From Buchnera aphidicola (Kurisakia onigurumii) (GTDB lineage: Bacteria; Pseudomonadota; Gammaproteobacteria; Enterobacterales; Enterobacteriaceae): a DNA stretch of 64,000 bases. Made by a program: the position numbers and the translations under genes. Where the stretch lies: contig NZ_CP135033.1 in the NCBI RefSeq assembly GCF_039394605.1, forward strand, positions 248,001 to 312,000, in the 5' to 3' direction. The notes under the pieces were generated by a model, which saw only the letters and a program-made list of their open reading frames with translations, searched no databases and was not told the DNA's origin. This document shows positions 20,060-31,702 of the stretch, piece after piece (the stretch's first letter is position 1; every line of letters begins with the position of its first letter).

Positions 20060-21763
20060 TTATTCATTAGATTTAGCAGCTTTAAATGCCTCAGTCATTA
20101 CATTATTAACATTATTTTTTATATTATTTTTTTTTTCTTGTTTATTTTTATTATTTTCTTTTTTTTTTTCTTGATGTATTTGAGTTACGTATATTATTCT
20201 ATTTTTTTTATCTATTGTATGAATTTGTACTTTTAATTCTTCACCTATTATATATTTTGGATCATTTCCTATTTTAATTATTTCAGGATTGATGGAATTT
20301 TCTAATTTATTTAAATAAACTAATATTCCAAAAACATTTTTTTCTAATTGTACATATATATGTTTTTTATTTTTATTTTTTAATACAGTTATTTTTCCAT
20401 TAATTATTTTATTTTTTTTATTTTTACTAATAAATTTATTAAAAGGATCTTCTTTTAATTGTTTTATTCCTAAAGAAATTCTTTCTCTTTCTGCATCTAC
20501 TTGTAGTACAACAGTTAGAATGTCTTCTCCTTTATTATATTTTTTTATTTTATCTTCTCCTGTAGAAGACCAAGAAATATCGGATAAATGTACTAAACCG
20601 TCTATTCCTCCTTTTAAACCTACAAAAATACCAAAATCAGTAATTGATTTAATTTTTCCTTCTACTTGAGTACCTTTAGCATGATTTTTTGAAAATTTTT
20701 TCCATGGATTTTGTTTACATTGTTTTAAACCTAATGATATTCTTCTTCTTTCTTCATCTATATCTAATACCATAACTTCAACAATATCATTAACATTAAC
20801 AACTTTAGAAGGGTGTATATTTTTATTTGTCCAATCCATTTCAGATACATGTACTAAACCTTCTACACCTTCTTCTATTTCAACAAAACATCCATAATCA
20901 GTAAGATTAGTAATTTTACCTTGTATTTTTTTCTTTTCTGGATATCTTTCGGAAATATTCATCCATGGATCAGATCCTAATTGTTTTAATCCTAAAGATA
21001 CTCTTGTACGATCTTTATCAAATTTTAATATTTTTACAGTAATTTCATCTCCAATACTTACAATTTCATTTGGATGTTTAACTCTTTTCCATGCCATATC
21101 TGTAATATGAAGTAATCCATCTACTCCTCCTAAATCAACAAATGCTCCATAATCAGTTAAGTTTTTGACTATTCCTTTAAAATTTAATCCTTCTTGTAAA
21201 TTTTCTAATAATTGATTTCGTTCTTCAATATTTTCAAATTCTATAACTGCTCTTCGTGATACTACAACATTATTTCTTTTTTGATCTAATTTTATTACTT
21301 TAAAATCTGATTCTTGTCCTTCAAGATGAGAAGTATCTCTAATAGGTCGTATATCTACTAAAGATCCAGGTAAAAAAGCTCTTATTTCATTTAATTCTAC
21401 AGTAAATCCACCTTTTACTTTTCCATTAATAATACCTCTAATTGTAATTTTTTCTTCGTAAGCTTGTTCTAATTTTAACCATGCTGCATGTCTTTTTGCC
21501 TTTTCTCGTGATAATAATGTTTCTCCAAAACCATCTTCTACAGCATCTAAAGAAACATCTATAATATCCCCTAATTTAACTTCTAATTCTCCTTTTGAAT
21601 TTTTAAATTGTTCAGCAGGAATATTAGATTCTGATTTCAATCCTGAATCTACTAATATAAAATCTTTATTTATTTTTATAACTTTACTTTTTATAATAGA
21701 ACCTGGTCTAATGTTAATTTTTTTCAGAGATTCTTCGAATAATTCAGAAAAAGATGTATTCAT
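20060..21763 (-). CDS. rpsA: 30S ribosomal protein S1
   Basis: Multi-domain RNA-binding protein that delivers mRNA to the 30S subunit. The 567 residues compare with 557 in E. coli. Six S1-type repeats can be traced. Repeats 3 to 5 are best conserved, each with a [25 protein letters not shown] core (near 205, 291 and 378) and ends such as RVSLGLKQL. The last repeat (about 450-530) is more diverged, and the tail is Lys/Asn-rich. Internal repetition is a family property, not recent duplication. It is followed by tpiA; its upstream gap of 831 bases lacks cmk, which precedes rpsA in E. coli. Confidence 0.97.
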   Translation of the reverse strand: MNTSFSELFEESLKKINIRPGSIIKSKVIKINKDFILVDSGLKSESNIPAEQFKNSKGELEVKLGDIIDVSLDAVEDGFGETLLSREKAKRHAAWLKLEQAYEEKITIRGIINGKVKGGFTVELNEIRAFLPGSLVDIRPIRDTSHLEGQESDFKVIKLDQKRNNVVVSRRAVIEFENIEERNQLLENLQEGLNFKGIVKNLTDYGAFVDLGGVDGLLHITDMAWKRVKHPNEIVSIGDEITVKILKFDKDRTRVSLGLKQLGSDPWMNISERYPEKKKIQGKITNLTDYGCFVEIEEGVEGLVHVSEMDWTNKNIHPSKVVNVNDIVEVMVLDIDEERRRISLGLKQCKQNPWKKFSKNHAKGTQVEGKIKSITDFGIFVGLKGGIDGLVHLSDISWSSTGEDKIKKYNKGEDILTVVLQVDAERERISLGIKQLKEDPFNKFISKNKKNKIINGKITVLKNKNKKHIYVQLEKNVFGILVYLNKLENSINPEIIKIGNDPKYIIGEELKVQIHTIDKKNRIIYVTQIHQEKKKENNKNKQEKKNNIKNNVNNVMTEAFKAAKSNE

Positions 21764-22594
21764 ATTAGTAATCTTAATAAATTCTATGTTTGTAAATTTT
21801 ATTTATCTTCTTGTTAAATAAAATTTAAAAAATTTTTATAATTGTTCCATAATTATAAATAAAATAAATATTTTTAATGACTGTTATTGTAATTAATTTA
21901 CAAATATATTTTATTGATAAAGCAAATATATATTTAGAATTTATTATAATTAAATTTTTATTAATATTTAAATAAAAAATATTATTTTGTTATATCTTAT
22001 ATATTATAATTTCATCTATATTAATTTTAAATTTATTAAAATTTATATTTTTTTAAAATAAAATTCGAATTTTTTTAAATATTTTTACATTATAATTTTA
22101 TGAAAAAATATATTTTTTTATTGATACTAAATATATTTTTTATAAATTTTTATATTTAATTTTTATAGTGTATTAATAAATAAAATTTTTTATATTTAAT
22201 ATTCATATCAATATTAAGTATTGATTAAATAATTTATTTGACAATAATATTTATTATTGATCTGGAATAAGAATTTTATGTGCTTATATAATATAAACAT
22301 TGTTTGATAAAAAAAATAATATTTTATGATATTGTAATCTATTTTTTTTATTTTATTTCAAGATCTATATTTTTTAAAAATTGCACATTATATTAATTAT
22401 TTTTAATGGATATCGACAAAAAGTTTTTATATTTACTATCATAATAATTTTTCAAATTATATTTTTTATGAAAAATAATATATAGAAATATATTTTCAAC
22501 ATTGATATATATATATTTTTGTAATAAAAATATACTCTACGAAATTTTTTATTTTATTATAATAAATAATAATTTATTTAATAAAAATTAAATA
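21764..22594. other. Large gap between aroA and rpsA, cmk position
   Basis: 831 bases without a supportable gene. In E. coli the order is serC-aroA-cmk-rpsA on one strand, and the gap is about the size of cmk. I looked for the cytidylate kinase P-loop and the GRDMGTVVFPDA motif on the minus strand and found only ILIPD in a frame that stops at once, which is not evidence. The rpsA promoter should lie in this region. Confidence 0.5.
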
Positions 22595-23875
22595 TTAATG
22601 ACATATAGAAGAAAATTTTTTAAAGTATTCTGGAAATGTTTTAGAAACACAATCAGGATTTAAAATAGTTACAGCTTTTCCAGATAAACAAATTAAAGAA
22701 AAACACATTGCTATTCTGTGATCATTATATGTATTAATTGTACTAGAATAAAAATGTTTAGGAGGATTTATACTAATAAAATCTTTACCTTCTATTACTT
22801 CTGATCCTATTTTTCTTAATTCATTAGCCATTGCTTCAATTCTATTTGATTCTTTAATTTTCCAGTTTTCTATATTTCTAATAGTAGTTTTTCCTTTTGC
22901 AAATAAAGCTAATATTGCTACAGTCATAGCTGCGTCTGGTATGTGATTTAAATCGAGATCAATTCCATATAATTCTTTTCTTGTACAAGATATAGAATTT
23001 TTTTTAATTTTTATTTTTGCTCCCATTTGTTTTAATACTTCAGCAAAATAAATATCTCCTTGAATACTATTAGATCCAATACCAGATACAGTAACCGTAC
23101 CTCCTTTTATTGCTGCTGCAGCTAAAAAATATGAAGCTGAAGAAGCGTCTCCTTCAATTACAAATTTTCCAGGAGATTGATAATTTTGATTTCCATTAAT
23201 ATAGAATTCTTTATATTTATTATTAGTTACAGAAATTCCAAATTTTTTTAAAATATCTAATGTAATATCAATATAAGGTTTAGAAACCATTTTATTTTTT
23301 ACTATAATTGTACTGTTTAATTTTGCTAACGGAGTAGCAATTAAAAGTGAAGTTAAAAACTGACTGGATTTACTTCCATCAATTTGTATCATACCACCTT
23401 TAAAACCACCTTGTACTAACAAAGGAGGGTGATATTTTTTTTCATTATATTTAATAATAGCACCTCCTTGTCTTAAAGATTCTACAAGATCTCCCACTGG
23501 TCTTTCTTTCATTCGTTTTTCACCAGTCAAAAGTACATTATTAGATGATAACGATAAAATAGATAGTAAAGGCCTTAAAGCAGTTCCAGCATTACCTAAA
23601 AATAATGATAAATAATTTTTTTTTTGAAAAGGTTTTGCTAATCCAATAATATTGCATTTAGTATTATTAGAAGTTAAAATACATTTTACACCAAGAATTT
23701 TTAATGCATGTAACATATATTTAGTATCATCACTATCTAGTAAATTTTCTATTTTAGTAATACCTGTCGATAAAGCTGATATTAATAAAACTCTATTAGA
23801 AATACTTTTAGATCCTGGTAATAAAATATTTCCATAAATATTATTTACTGGGTTTAATAATAAATTTTTTTCCAT
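22595..23875 (-). CDS. aroA: 3-phosphoshikimate 1-carboxyvinyltransferase (EPSP synthase)
   Basis: Sixth step of the shikimate pathway, supplying aromatic amino acids to the symbiosis. The 426 residues match E. coli (427). Visible motifs: LPGSKSISNRVLL near 20 (shikimate-3-phosphate site), GNAGTALRPL near 94 (PEP site), MKERPVGDLVESLRQGGA near 121, and the C-terminal IKESNRIEAMANELRKIG near 343 and NDHRIAMCFSL near 385. It lies 69 bases downstream of serC, the same pairing as in E. coli, and is likely in one transcript with it. Confidence 0.97.
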   Translation of the reverse strand: MEKNLLLNPVNNIYGNILLPGSKSISNRVLLISALSTGITKIENLLDSDDTKYMLHALKILGVKCILTSNNTKCNIIGLAKPFQKKNYLSLFLGNAGTALRPLLSILSLSSNNVLLTGEKRMKERPVGDLVESLRQGGAIIKYNEKKYHPPLLVQGGFKGGMIQIDGSKSSQFLTSLLIATPLAKLNSTIIVKNKMVSKPYIDITLDILKKFGISVTNNKYKEFYINGNQNYQSPGKFVIEGDASSASYFLAAAAIKGGTVTVSGIGSNSIQGDIYFAEVLKQMGAKIKIKKNSISCTRKELYGIDLDLNHIPDAAMTVAILALFAKGKTTIRNIENWKIKESNRIEAMANELRKIGSEVIEGKDFISINPPKHFYSSTINTYNDHRIAMCFSLICLSGKAVTILNPDCVSKTFPEYFKKFSSICH

Positions 23876-23944
23876 TTTTTAATTTTTCCTTCAGAAATTA
23901 GATATATGAATTTATTTTTTTTTAAAAGAAATTTATTAATTTTT

Positions 23945-25033
23945 TTATCCATATTTATTTTCAAAATATTTCATAAATTTAACTAATTTTTTGACTCCTT
24001 GTATAGGCATAGCATTATAAATTGATGCTCGTAAACCTCCTATTAAACTATGTCCTTTTAAATACAAAAGACCTTGAGAAAATGATTCTTGTAAAAATAT
24101 TTCTGTTAGTTTTGGATTAATTATCTGAAATGGTATATTTAATTTTGATCGATTGTTAATTTCTACGTTGTTAATATAAAAACCTGTTTTATCAATAATA
24201 TTGTATAATAATTTAGATTTTATTAAATTTTTTTTTTCTATATTTTTAATACCGCCGATATTAATTATCCATTGAAAAACTAAACCTGCAATATATAAAG
24301 AAAAAGTAGTTGGAGTATTAAACATAGATTTGTTATGTGAAATAATATTATAATCTAAAATAGAAGGTATATTATTTTTTTTTTTTTTCAATAAAGATTT
24401 TTTAATAATAATTAGTGTAATACCTGCAGGTCCAATATTTTTTTGTGCACTAGCGTAAATGACGCTATATTTTTGTATTTCTATTTTTTTTGATAATATC
24501 GTTGAAGAAAAGTCTCCTATTAAATCATTATAATTATTTATTTCTGGTTCTTCTTCAATTGCAATTCCTTCAATTGTTTCATTAGGACAATAATGTACAT
24601 AAGATATTTTTTCATTAGAAAACCATTCATTTAATGGAATAATTTTTTTTTTTTTATCAGAATCATTTCTTATATTAATAATGTTAGGAACACAGTATTT
24701 TTTTGCTTCTTCTGCTGCACATTGAGACCAATAACCGCTACATATATAATCAGCTGTTTTATTTTTTTTTAATAGATTCATAGGAATAGCAGAAAACTGA
24801 CCTCTTGCTCCTCCTTGACAAAATAAAATTTTATAGTCCTTTGGTATATTTAAAATTAATCTCAGATTTTTTTTCATTTTTTCTAAAAAATTTACGAAAT
24901 AATCACTTCTATGACTAATTTCTATTACTGAAGAACCTGTGTTTTTCCAATTTCTAAAATATTTTTTAGCTTTCTTCATTACCGGTATAGGAAGCATAGC
25001 CGGACCAGCACTAAAGTTATATATTTTTTTCAT
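23945..25033 (-). CDS. serC: Phosphoserine aminotransferase
   Basis: PLP aminotransferase in serine biosynthesis, also used in pyridoxal phosphate synthesis. The 362 residues equal E. coli SerC. The N-terminal NFSAGPAMLP, the CQGGARGQFSAIPMNL segment near 70, the PLP-lysine motif ASAQKNIGPAG near 196 and the C-terminal GGLRASIYNAMP near 332 are intact. An A14 tract in the mRNA (T14 on the plus strand, 24375-24388) encodes part of LLKKKKNN; the genome is in frame, but slippage there would create out-of-frame transcripts. It is upstream of aroA in the same operon. Confidence 0.97.
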   Translation of the reverse strand: MKKIYNFSAGPAMLPIPVMKKAKKYFRNWKNTGSSVIEISHRSDYFVNFLEKMKKNLRLILNIPKDYKILFCQGGARGQFSAIPMNLLKKNKTADYICSGYWSQCAAEEAKKYCVPNIINIRNDSDKKKKIIPLNEWFSNEKISYVHYCPNETIEGIAIEEEPEINNYNDLIGDFSSTILSKKIEIQKYSVIYASAQKNIGPAGITLIIIKKSLLKKKKNNIPSILDYNIISHNKSMFNTPTTFSLYIAGLVFQWIINIGGIKNIEKKNLIKSKLLYNIIDKTGFYINNVEINNRSKLNIPFQIINPKLTEIFLQESFSQGLLYLKGHSLIGGLRASIYNAMPIQGVKKLVKFMKYFENKYG

Positions 25034-25154
25034 AAAATTATAAATAATTAAAAAATTTAATAAACATTTTTAAAATAAAAATTTATTACTATCAATTATT
25101 ATTTTTTTAAAAATGTAAGTGAATAACGATAAACGTTATATATAAAAAATATTT

Positions 25155-26453
25155 TCAATCTATAAATTTTAAATTGAACATGTATTTTTCACGTAGTATT
25201 TTGGGTATTAAAACTTTTCCATCTTCTGTTTGATTATTTTCTAAAATAGATGCTAATACTCTTCCTACCGCTAAACCGGATCCATTTAAAGTATGTACAA
25301 ATTCTTTTTCTTTAGTATTGTTTTTTTTAATATATTTTGATTTTATTCTTCTAGACTGAAAATCTCCTGTATTAGAACAAGAAGATACTTCTCTATATTT
25401 TTTTTGAAAAGGAAACCATACTTCTAAGTCATATGTTTTGAGAGAAGAAAAACTTAAATCCCCAGAACATAAAATTACTTTTCTATAAGGAAGTTGTAAC
25501 ATTTGTAGAATTTTTTCTGCATGTGAAGTAATTTCTTCTAATGCAAACATAGAATATTGTGGTTGTACTATTTGGATAAGTTCAACTTTATCGAATTGAC
25601 GCATACGAATTAGACCTCTTGTATCTAAACCATGTGATGTACTTTCTGATCTAAAACAAGTAGATAATGTTGTTAATTTAATTGGTAATTGATTCTTTTT
25701 TAATATTTTTTTTCCAATTAAATTAGTTAAAGGAACTTCTCCTGTTGGTATTAGAAAAAAATTTTCTTTTTTGTTTTTATGATCATTGCAAAAAATATGA
25801 AATAAATCATTTTTAAATCTAGGTAATTGTCCAGTTCCATATAAACATTGTTCATTAATTATATAAGGTACGTTTACTTCTAAATATTTATGTTTTTGAG
25901 TGTGTATATCCAACATGAATTGTCCTAAAGCTCGATGCAGCAAAGCTATTTTTCCTTTCATAATAACAAATCTACTTCCTGTAATTTTAGATCCAGATTC
26001 CCAATCTAAACCATTCATTTTGTTTCCTAAAGAAACATGATCTTGTACTAAAAAATTAAATTTTTTAATTATTCCCCAAGTATATATTTCTTTATTATCT
26101 AAATAAGATTTTCCTATTGGTACATCTTTTGCAGGAATATTAGGAATATTACAATATTCATCTAAAATTATTTTTTTTAAATCTTTTAATTTTTTTTTTA
26201 AAAATATTAATTCTAACGATATTTTTTTAACTTGTTTTTTTAATTTTTTTATATCTTGTTTTAAATGTATTTTTTCAGTTATTAATTTAATTATATTATT
26301 TCTATCAAATTGTTTTTTTTCTGTTGTAATTTGTAGATATTTTCTTTTTTTTTCTAATTGAGAAATTTTTTTTACATTTAATACAAAACCTCTTGTATGG
26401 AGTTTTTGTGAAATATTTTGTAAATTTTTTCGTAATAATTTTGGATCTAACAT
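25155..26453 (-). CDS. serS: Seryl-tRNA synthetase
   Basis: Charges tRNA-Ser. The 432 residues compare with 430 in E. coli. The N-terminal about 110 residues form the long antiparallel coiled coil that reads the tRNA-Ser variable arm (Lys-rich here). The class II core follows: TGQLPRF near 216, IPTGEVPLTNL near 239, motif 2 TCFRSEST with TRGLIRMRQFDKVEL near 280, and motif 3 GLAVGRVLASILEN near 399. It is upstream of serC and divergent from trxB. One of its substrates, tRNA-Ser(UGA), is encoded at 39857-39942. Confidence 0.97.
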   Translation of the reverse strand: MLDPKLLRKNLQNISQKLHTRGFVLNVKKISQLEKKRKYLQITTEKKQFDRNNIIKLITEKIHLKQDIKKLKKQVKKISLELIFLKKKLKDLKKIILDEYCNIPNIPAKDVPIGKSYLDNKEIYTWGIIKKFNFLVQDHVSLGNKMNGLDWESGSKITGSRFVIMKGKIALLHRALGQFMLDIHTQKHKYLEVNVPYIINEQCLYGTGQLPRFKNDLFHIFCNDHKNKKENFFLIPTGEVPLTNLIGKKILKKNQLPIKLTTLSTCFRSESTSHGLDTRGLIRMRQFDKVELIQIVQPQYSMFALEEITSHAEKILQMLQLPYRKVILCSGDLSFSSLKTYDLEVWFPFQKKYREVSSCSNTGDFQSRRIKSKYIKKNNTKEKEFVHTLNGSGLAVGRVLASILENNQTEDGKVLIPKILREKYMFNLKFID

Positions 26454-26690
26454 AATTAATTTTTCAATTTTGTGATTAAAATAAATTGTATATTATAAAA
26501 GTATAAATGAAATATAGATATTTTTGTAAAATTAAAAAATTTATATATTTGTTTTTTTTAAAATTTATAAATTTATTTTATACAGTATAATTTTTTATAT
26601 ATATTGTAATATATAATACTGTTAATACATGTTTAAATAAATAAAAAAATAAATTTTTTTGAATACTATTTATAAAAAAGGATATAATTA

Positions 26691-27650
26691 ATGGAAAAAA
26701 TTAACAAAGTAATCATTATTGGAGCAGGACCTGCCGGATATACTGCTAGTATATATGCAGCTAGAGCAAATTTAAAACCTATTTTGATAACAGGGAATAT
26801 GATAGGAGGTCAATTAGTTAATACTAATGAAATAGAAAATTGGCCAGGAGAAGAAAAAAAAATAACAGGTTTAGATTTAATGTTGAGAATGAAAAATCAT
26901 TCTGAAAAATTTAAAACTAAAATTATTGTAGATGAAATTAAATCAGTTAATTTTACACCTCCAGTATTTTCTTTATTAGGTTATAAAAATAAATATTCTA
27001 GTAAAACAATAATAATTGCTACTGGAGCTTCTCCAAAGTATTTAGGATTAGAATCTGAAAAAAAATTTTTTGGAAAAGGTGTATCTTCTTGTGCTACTTG
27101 TGACGGATTTTTTTTTAAAAACGAAATTGTTGCTGTTATAGGAGGAGGAAATACAGCGATTGAAGAAGCATTATATTTATCAAAAATTGCACAAAAAGTA
27201 TATCTAATTCATAGAAGAAATTATTTTACAGCAGAAAAAATTTTAGTAGAAAGAATGTTAAAAAAAGTATATGAAAAAAAAATTATTTTGTATAAAAATT
27301 GTGTTGTTCAAGAAATATTAGGAAATAAATTAGGAGTAAAAGGAATTATAATAAAAAAATTGTTATCAAAAAATAATATATTTATTGCAAAAATAATTAA
27401 TTTAAAAGTAAAAGGTGTTTTTGTTGCCATTGGACATACTCCGAACACCAGTATGTTTAAAGATCAAATAAATATGAATAATCAGTATATAGAAATAAAA
27501 AGAGGAAAACATGAATTTTTTACACAAACTAGTACACCAGGCATATTTGCTGCAGGTGATGTAATAGATCATGTATATAAACAAGCAATTACTGCTGCAG
27601 CAAGTGGTTGTATGGCAGCTTTAGATGTAGATAGATATTTAAATCAATAA
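26691..27650 (+). CDS. trxB: Thioredoxin reductase
   Basis: NADPH-dependent FAD enzyme that keeps thioredoxin reduced. The 319 residues match E. coli (321). The FAD motif GAGPAGYTASIYAAR lies at residues 11-25, the redox-active CATCDGFFF near 137, the NADPH motif GGGNTAIEEA near 155, and the C-terminal FAD-contact block GIFAAGDVIDHVYKQAITAA near 285. A ribosome site AAAAAGGAT precedes ATG. infA follows after 47 bases on the same strand. Confidence 0.97.
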   Translation: MEKINKVIIIGAGPAGYTASIYAARANLKPILITGNMIGGQLVNTNEIENWPGEEKKITGLDLMLRMKNHSEKFKTKIIVDEIKSVNFTPPVFSLLGYKNKYSSKTIIIATGASPKYLGLESEKKFFGKGVSSCATCDGFFFKNEIVAVIGGGNTAIEEALYLSKIAQKVYLIHRRNYFTAEKILVERMLKKVYEKKIILYKNCVVQEILGNKLGVKGIIIKKLLSKNNIFIAKIINLKVKGVFVAIGHTPNTSMFKDQINMNNQYIEIKRGKHEFFTQTSTPGIFAAGDVIDHVYKQAITAAASGCMAALDVDRYLNQ

Positions 27651-27697
27651 TTTTTTTAAACTAAAAAATTTAAATTTACTATTATAAGGTTAATTTT

Positions 27698-27916
27698 ATG
27701 TCAAAAGAAGATAATATTGAAATGCAAGGAACAGTAATAGATACTTTACCTAATACTATGTTTAGAGTAAAGCTTGAGAATGATCATACGATCATAGCAC
27801 ATATTTCTGGTAAAATGAGAAAAAATTATATTAGAATATTAACAGGAGATAAAGTAACAATTGAATTGACACCTTATGATTTGAGTAAAGGAAGAATAAT
27901 TTTTAGAAGTAGATAA
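27698..27916 (+). CDS. infA: Translation initiation factor IF-1
   Basis: Binds the 30S A site during initiation. It has 72 residues, exactly the family length, and is a single OB/S1-like domain with the conserved opening [20 protein letters not shown] and the [20 protein letters not shown] block. It is very close to the E. coli protein. AAGGT upstream serves as ribosome site. It probably shares a transcript with trxB. Confidence 0.98.
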   Translation: MSKEDNIEMQGTVIDTLPNTMFRVKLENDHTIIAHISGKMRKNYIRILTGDKVTIELTPYDLSKGRIIFRSR

Positions 27917-28089
27917 ATTATATATTAGAAAAAAATACATAATAATAAAATATTTTTATATAAAATAATTTTATACAAATATATGTTATGTATTTTAAAT
28001 AAAATATGATAAAAAATTAATATTTAAATAATTAATAATAGTATATATATAAAAAAATATGAAAATTATAAAAAGGTATTTAATAGATA

Positions 28090-29805
28090 ATGCGTACAGA
28101 ATATTGTGGAAATCTTCGATTTAAACATATTAATCAAACTGTTATTTTATGTGGCTGGGTTGATAAATATAGAAATTGCGGTAATTTTATTTTCATAGAT
28201 ATGAAAGATAGAGAAGGTATTATACAAATAGTTTTTCAATCTAAAAATAAAAAATGTTTTGAAACAGCTAGTATTTTAAGAAGTAATTTTTGTATTCAAG
28301 TGACAGGAAAAGTTGTTTTGCGTAAAGGAAAAAAAAACATTAATTTAATAACAGGGGAGATAGAAGTTATAGCAAATTCAGTCAATATATTAAGTAAATC
28401 GAAACCTTTACCGATCAATTTTAATGTTATAAATAAAGAAAACATTTATTTAAAATATAGATATTTGGATTTAAGAAGATTATCTTTAATGCATAATTTT
28501 AAAATAAGAAGTAAAGTAGTTGCATATATAAATCAATTTATGGATAAGAATGGTTTCATTCAAATTGAAACTCCTATTTTAACTCAATCAACACCAGAAG
28601 GAGCAAGAAATTATATTGTTCCTAGTAGATTACATAAAAAAAAATTTTATGCTTTACCTCAATCACCTCAATTGTTTAAACAATTGTTAATGATTTCAGG
28701 GTTTGATCGATATTACCAAATAGTAAAATGTTTTAGAGATGAAGATTTAAGATCAGATAGACAACCTGAATTTACACAAATTGATATAGAAGTATCTTTT
28801 ATGCATGCTTTCCAAGTTCGTAAAATAGCAGAAAAAATGATTAAGAATATATGGAAAAATATAAAGAAAATAAAATTAAAAAAATTTCCTATATTAACTT
28901 TTAAAAAATCACAAAACTTATATGGTACTGATAAACCAGATTTGCGTAATCCTCTAAAATTAGCAAATATAACGAATATTTTATATAATTATATTGATAT
29001 AAAAAAAAATAAATCAAAAAATGTATTTATATCTATAACAGTTCCTGATAAAAAAAATATTTTTATAGAAAAAAATTCAGAATATATTAAAAAATATACC
29101 AAAAAATTTTTTTTAAAAAATTTTTTTTTCATAAAAATTAAAAAAAATTTAGAAAATAAAACAAAAATAATAAGTAATTTTATAAATAAAATAAGTAGAA
29201 AAGATATTGAAAAAATTTTTTTAAAAAATAAATCGTTAAAAACAGATATAGTATTTTTTTCCTATGATGAAAAAAAAATAATTTATGAAAAAATGGGAAA
29301 ATTAAGAATACAACTAGGAAAAGATTTTGAATTAATTAATTATTCAGATTTTAAACCTTTATGGATAAAAGAATTTCCTATGTTTATTAAAAATATAGAA
29401 GACAATACATTATCCAGTATGCATCATCCATTTACCGCTCCAAAAAATAATAGTATACATAAATTATTATCTAAACCAGAAAAATCGATTAGTCAAGCAT
29501 ATGATTTAGTTATTAATGGATATGAAATTGGAGGTGGATCTGTTAGAATTCATAGTAAAAAATTGCAACAAACTGTTTTTAATTTAATTAATATGAGTAA
29601 AAAAATACAAAAAAATAAGTTTGGATTTTTTTTAGAAGCTTTGGATTATTCTCCTCCTCCTCATGCTGGATTAGCTTTTGGTTTAGATCGCATTATTATG
29701 TTATTAACAAATAGTAAAAATATTAGAGATGTAATTGCTTTTCCAAAAACTAACCAAGCAATGTGTTTATTAACTAATGCACCTAGTAACATTGATATGA
29801 TATAA
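28090..29805 (+). CDS. aspS: Aspartyl-tRNA synthetase
   Basis: Class II synthetase for tRNA-Asp. The 571 residues are slightly short of E. coli (590). The N-terminal OB fold carries [30 protein letters not shown]. Class II motif 2 is [18 protein letters not shown] near 218, and motif 3 is [15 protein letters not shown] near 525. The bacterial GAD insertion domain (about 285-420) is Lys/Asn-rich and poorly conserved, which accounts for the length loss. [12 protein letters not shown] near 480 is intact. It converges on pykA. Confidence 0.97.
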   Translation: MRTEYCGNLRFKHINQTVILCGWVDKYRNCGNFIFIDMKDREGIIQIVFQSKNKKCFETASILRSNFCIQVTGKVVLRKGKKNINLITGEIEVIANSVNILSKSKPLPINFNVINKENIYLKYRYLDLRRLSLMHNFKIRSKVVAYINQFMDKNGFIQIETPILTQSTPEGARNYIVPSRLHKKKFYALPQSPQLFKQLLMISGFDRYYQIVKCFRDEDLRSDRQPEFTQIDIEVSFMHAFQVRKIAEKMIKNIWKNIKKIKLKKFPILTFKKSQNLYGTDKPDLRNPLKLANITNILYNYIDIKKNKSKNVFISITVPDKKNIFIEKNSEYIKKYTKKFFLKNFFFIKIKKNLENKTKIISNFINKISRKDIEKIFLKNKSLKTDIVFFSYDEKKIIYEKMGKLRIQLGKDFELINYSDFKPLWIKEFPMFIKNIEDNTLSSMHHPFTAPKNNSIHKLLSKPEKSISQAYDLVINGYEIGGGSVRIHSKKLQQTVFNLINMSKKIQKNKFGFFLEALDYSPPPHAGLAFGLDRIIMLLTNSKNIRDVIAFPKTNQAMCLLTNAPSNIDMI

Positions 29806-29890
29806 CTGGTTGTATATATAATTTTTTAGATAATAGTATTATATAAAAAATTATATTAAAAAATAAATTAACTTATTTTTTTTAAATTGT

Positions 29891-29967
29891 TAAAGTTATA
29901 AATATTTTATAAAAAAATTAAAAATAATAAAATATTAATGATATTTTTATCAAATTTTATAACTTTA
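29891..29967. terminator. Nested inverted repeats between aspS and pykA
   Basis: TAAAGTTATAAA (29891-29902) pairs with TTTATAACTTTA (29956-29967). Inside it, AATATTTTAT (29901-29910) pairs with ATAAAATATT (29927-29936), so the two hairpins compete or nest. The position between convergent genes suggests a terminator, but stems are almost purely A-T and no clear T tract follows. Confidence 0.35.
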
Positions 29968-29978
29968 TATATATTTTT

Positions 29979-31421
29979 TTATTGTACTTGTAGTATTCTG
30001 CTAGAATTAGTTTTTCCTTTAGAACCCATAATATCTCCTTGAGTAACGATAACTAAATTACCAATGAATAAAAATTTTTTTTCTACTAATTTAGTTATTG
30101 CTTCTTGAGTCGCCTTCAATCCTTTTTTTTTGGTATCAAAATATACAGGAGTAACACCTCTGTATAAAGATGAAAAATATAAAGTTTTTATATTCTTAGA
30201 TAATGCAAAAATTGGTAATCCTGAAGTAATACGTGAAGTTAGCAATGCTGTTTTACCTGATTCTGTCATAGTAATAATTGCTACTACTCCTTTTAAATGA
30301 TTAGCAGAATACATTGCAGACATAGATATTGCTTCTTCAATAGTTCGAAATTGTAGATCTATTCTATGTCTAGAAACATTAATACTAGGCATTTTTTCTG
30401 CACCTTTACAAACTTTATCCATACATTGTATTGTTTCTATTGGAAATTTTCCTGTTGCTGTTTCAGAAGATAACATTACTGCATCTGTACCATCTAAAAC
30501 TGCATTCGCAACATCCATAACCTCTGCTCTTGTAGGATAAGGATTATCTATCATTGTTTCCATCATTTGTGTAGCTGTAATTACAAACTTATTCAGTTTT
30601 CTAGCCATTCTGATTAGTTTTTTTTGTATGCCTACTAATTCTGGATATCCTATTTCTACTCCTAAATCTCCTCTTGCTACCATTATTCCATCTGAAGATA
30701 AAATCATTTCTTTCATAATTGCATCGTTAGAAACTACTTCTGCTCGTTCTATTTTTGCAATTATTTTTGCCTGACTACCTTCTTGAATAAGTAATTTTCG
30801 AGCTAATGCTAAATCTTTAGATGATCGAGGAAATGAGATAGCTAAATAATCTATATTCATTTTAGCAGCAGTAACAATATCTTGTTTATCTTTTTCTGTA
30901 ATGGAATTAGCAGATAAACCTCCTCCAATTTTGTTTATTCCTTTATTATTAGATAAAAATCCTCCTAATATTACTTTGGTAAAAATTTTTAAACTATCTA
31001 TTTTTATTACTTCTAATTGAATTTTTCCATCATCTAATAATAGATTATCTCCTATAATAAGATCTAAAGGCAATTTTTCATAGTCTACACCTACAATTTT
31101 TTCATTTCCTAACTTATTTTTGTAATTTACATCCAATATAAAAATATTGTTAACTTTTAAATATATTTTAGAATTTTGAAATTTCGAAATTCTAATTTTT
31201 GGGCCTTGTAAATCACCTAAAAGAGCAACATGACATCCTGTATTTTTTCTTATTTCTTGAATTTTTTTAACTCTTTTAAAATGATCTTTAACCATTCCAT
31301 GGGAAAAATTTAATCGTAATACATTTACTCCGTATTGAATTATTTTTTTTAAAATATCATCTTTATCTGTCGATGGTCCTAATGTAGCAACAATTTTTGT
31401 TCTTCTCATTCTTTGATTCAT
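29979..31421 (-). CDS. pykA: Pyruvate kinase
   Basis: Final glycolytic step, making pyruvate and ATP. The 480 residues equal E. coli PykA and distinguish it from PykF (470). Landmarks: [12 protein letters not shown] at the N-terminus, LRLNFSHG near 37, [12 protein letters not shown] near 69, the metal/substrate motif [11 protein letters not shown] near 221 followed by [18 protein letters not shown], and [15 protein letters not shown] near 315. It is divergent from zwf. Confidence 0.96.
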   Translation of the reverse strand: MNQRMRRTKIVATLGPSTDKDDILKKIIQYGVNVLRLNFSHGMVKDHFKRVKKIQEIRKNTGCHVALLGDLQGPKIRISKFQNSKIYLKVNNIFILDVNYKNKLGNEKIVGVDYEKLPLDLIIGDNLLLDDGKIQLEVIKIDSLKIFTKVILGGFLSNNKGINKIGGGLSANSITEKDKQDIVTAAKMNIDYLAISFPRSSKDLALARKLLIQEGSQAKIIAKIERAEVVSNDAIMKEMILSSDGIMVARGDLGVEIGYPELVGIQKKLIRMARKLNKFVITATQMMETMIDNPYPTRAEVMDVANAVLDGTDAVMLSSETATGKFPIETIQCMDKVCKGAEKMPSINVSRHRIDLQFRTIEEAISMSAMYSANHLKGVVAIITMTESGKTALLTSRITSGLPIFALSKNIKTLYFSSLYRGVTPVYFDTKKKGLKATQEAITKLVEKKFLFIGNLVIVTQGDIMGSKGKTNSSRILQVQ

Positions 31422-31702
31422 TTTAATTATTATTCCTTAAAAAATAAAGTATATAAATTTGTATATATATATTATAAAATATCTATCCATATATTTTATT
31501 AAAAATATTTATTTATAATAGATATTATATATAAAAAATATATTTTTTTTTATTTAAAATATCCATATTATTTTTTTAACTATACGTATAGTATATTTTT
31601 TATTCAAATTTGTTTAATTTTTTTTTAAAAATTTTTTATTTTTATTAAAAAAATTATTTTTATAGTTTTTATTTTTATCTTATTTAATGGAAGAATAATA
31701 AA

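Noticed and set aside
20060..21763. Internal repeats in rpsA as a recent duplication
   Set aside because: They are the normal S1 domain repeats of this ribosomal protein.
22255..22285. Possible cmk remnant reading ILIPD on the minus strand, like the VVFPD motif
   Set aside because: Only five residues match and a stop follows; expected by chance in 831 bases.
23652..23837. Plus-strand frame antisense to aroA
   Set aside because: Shadow of the conserved aroA 5' part.
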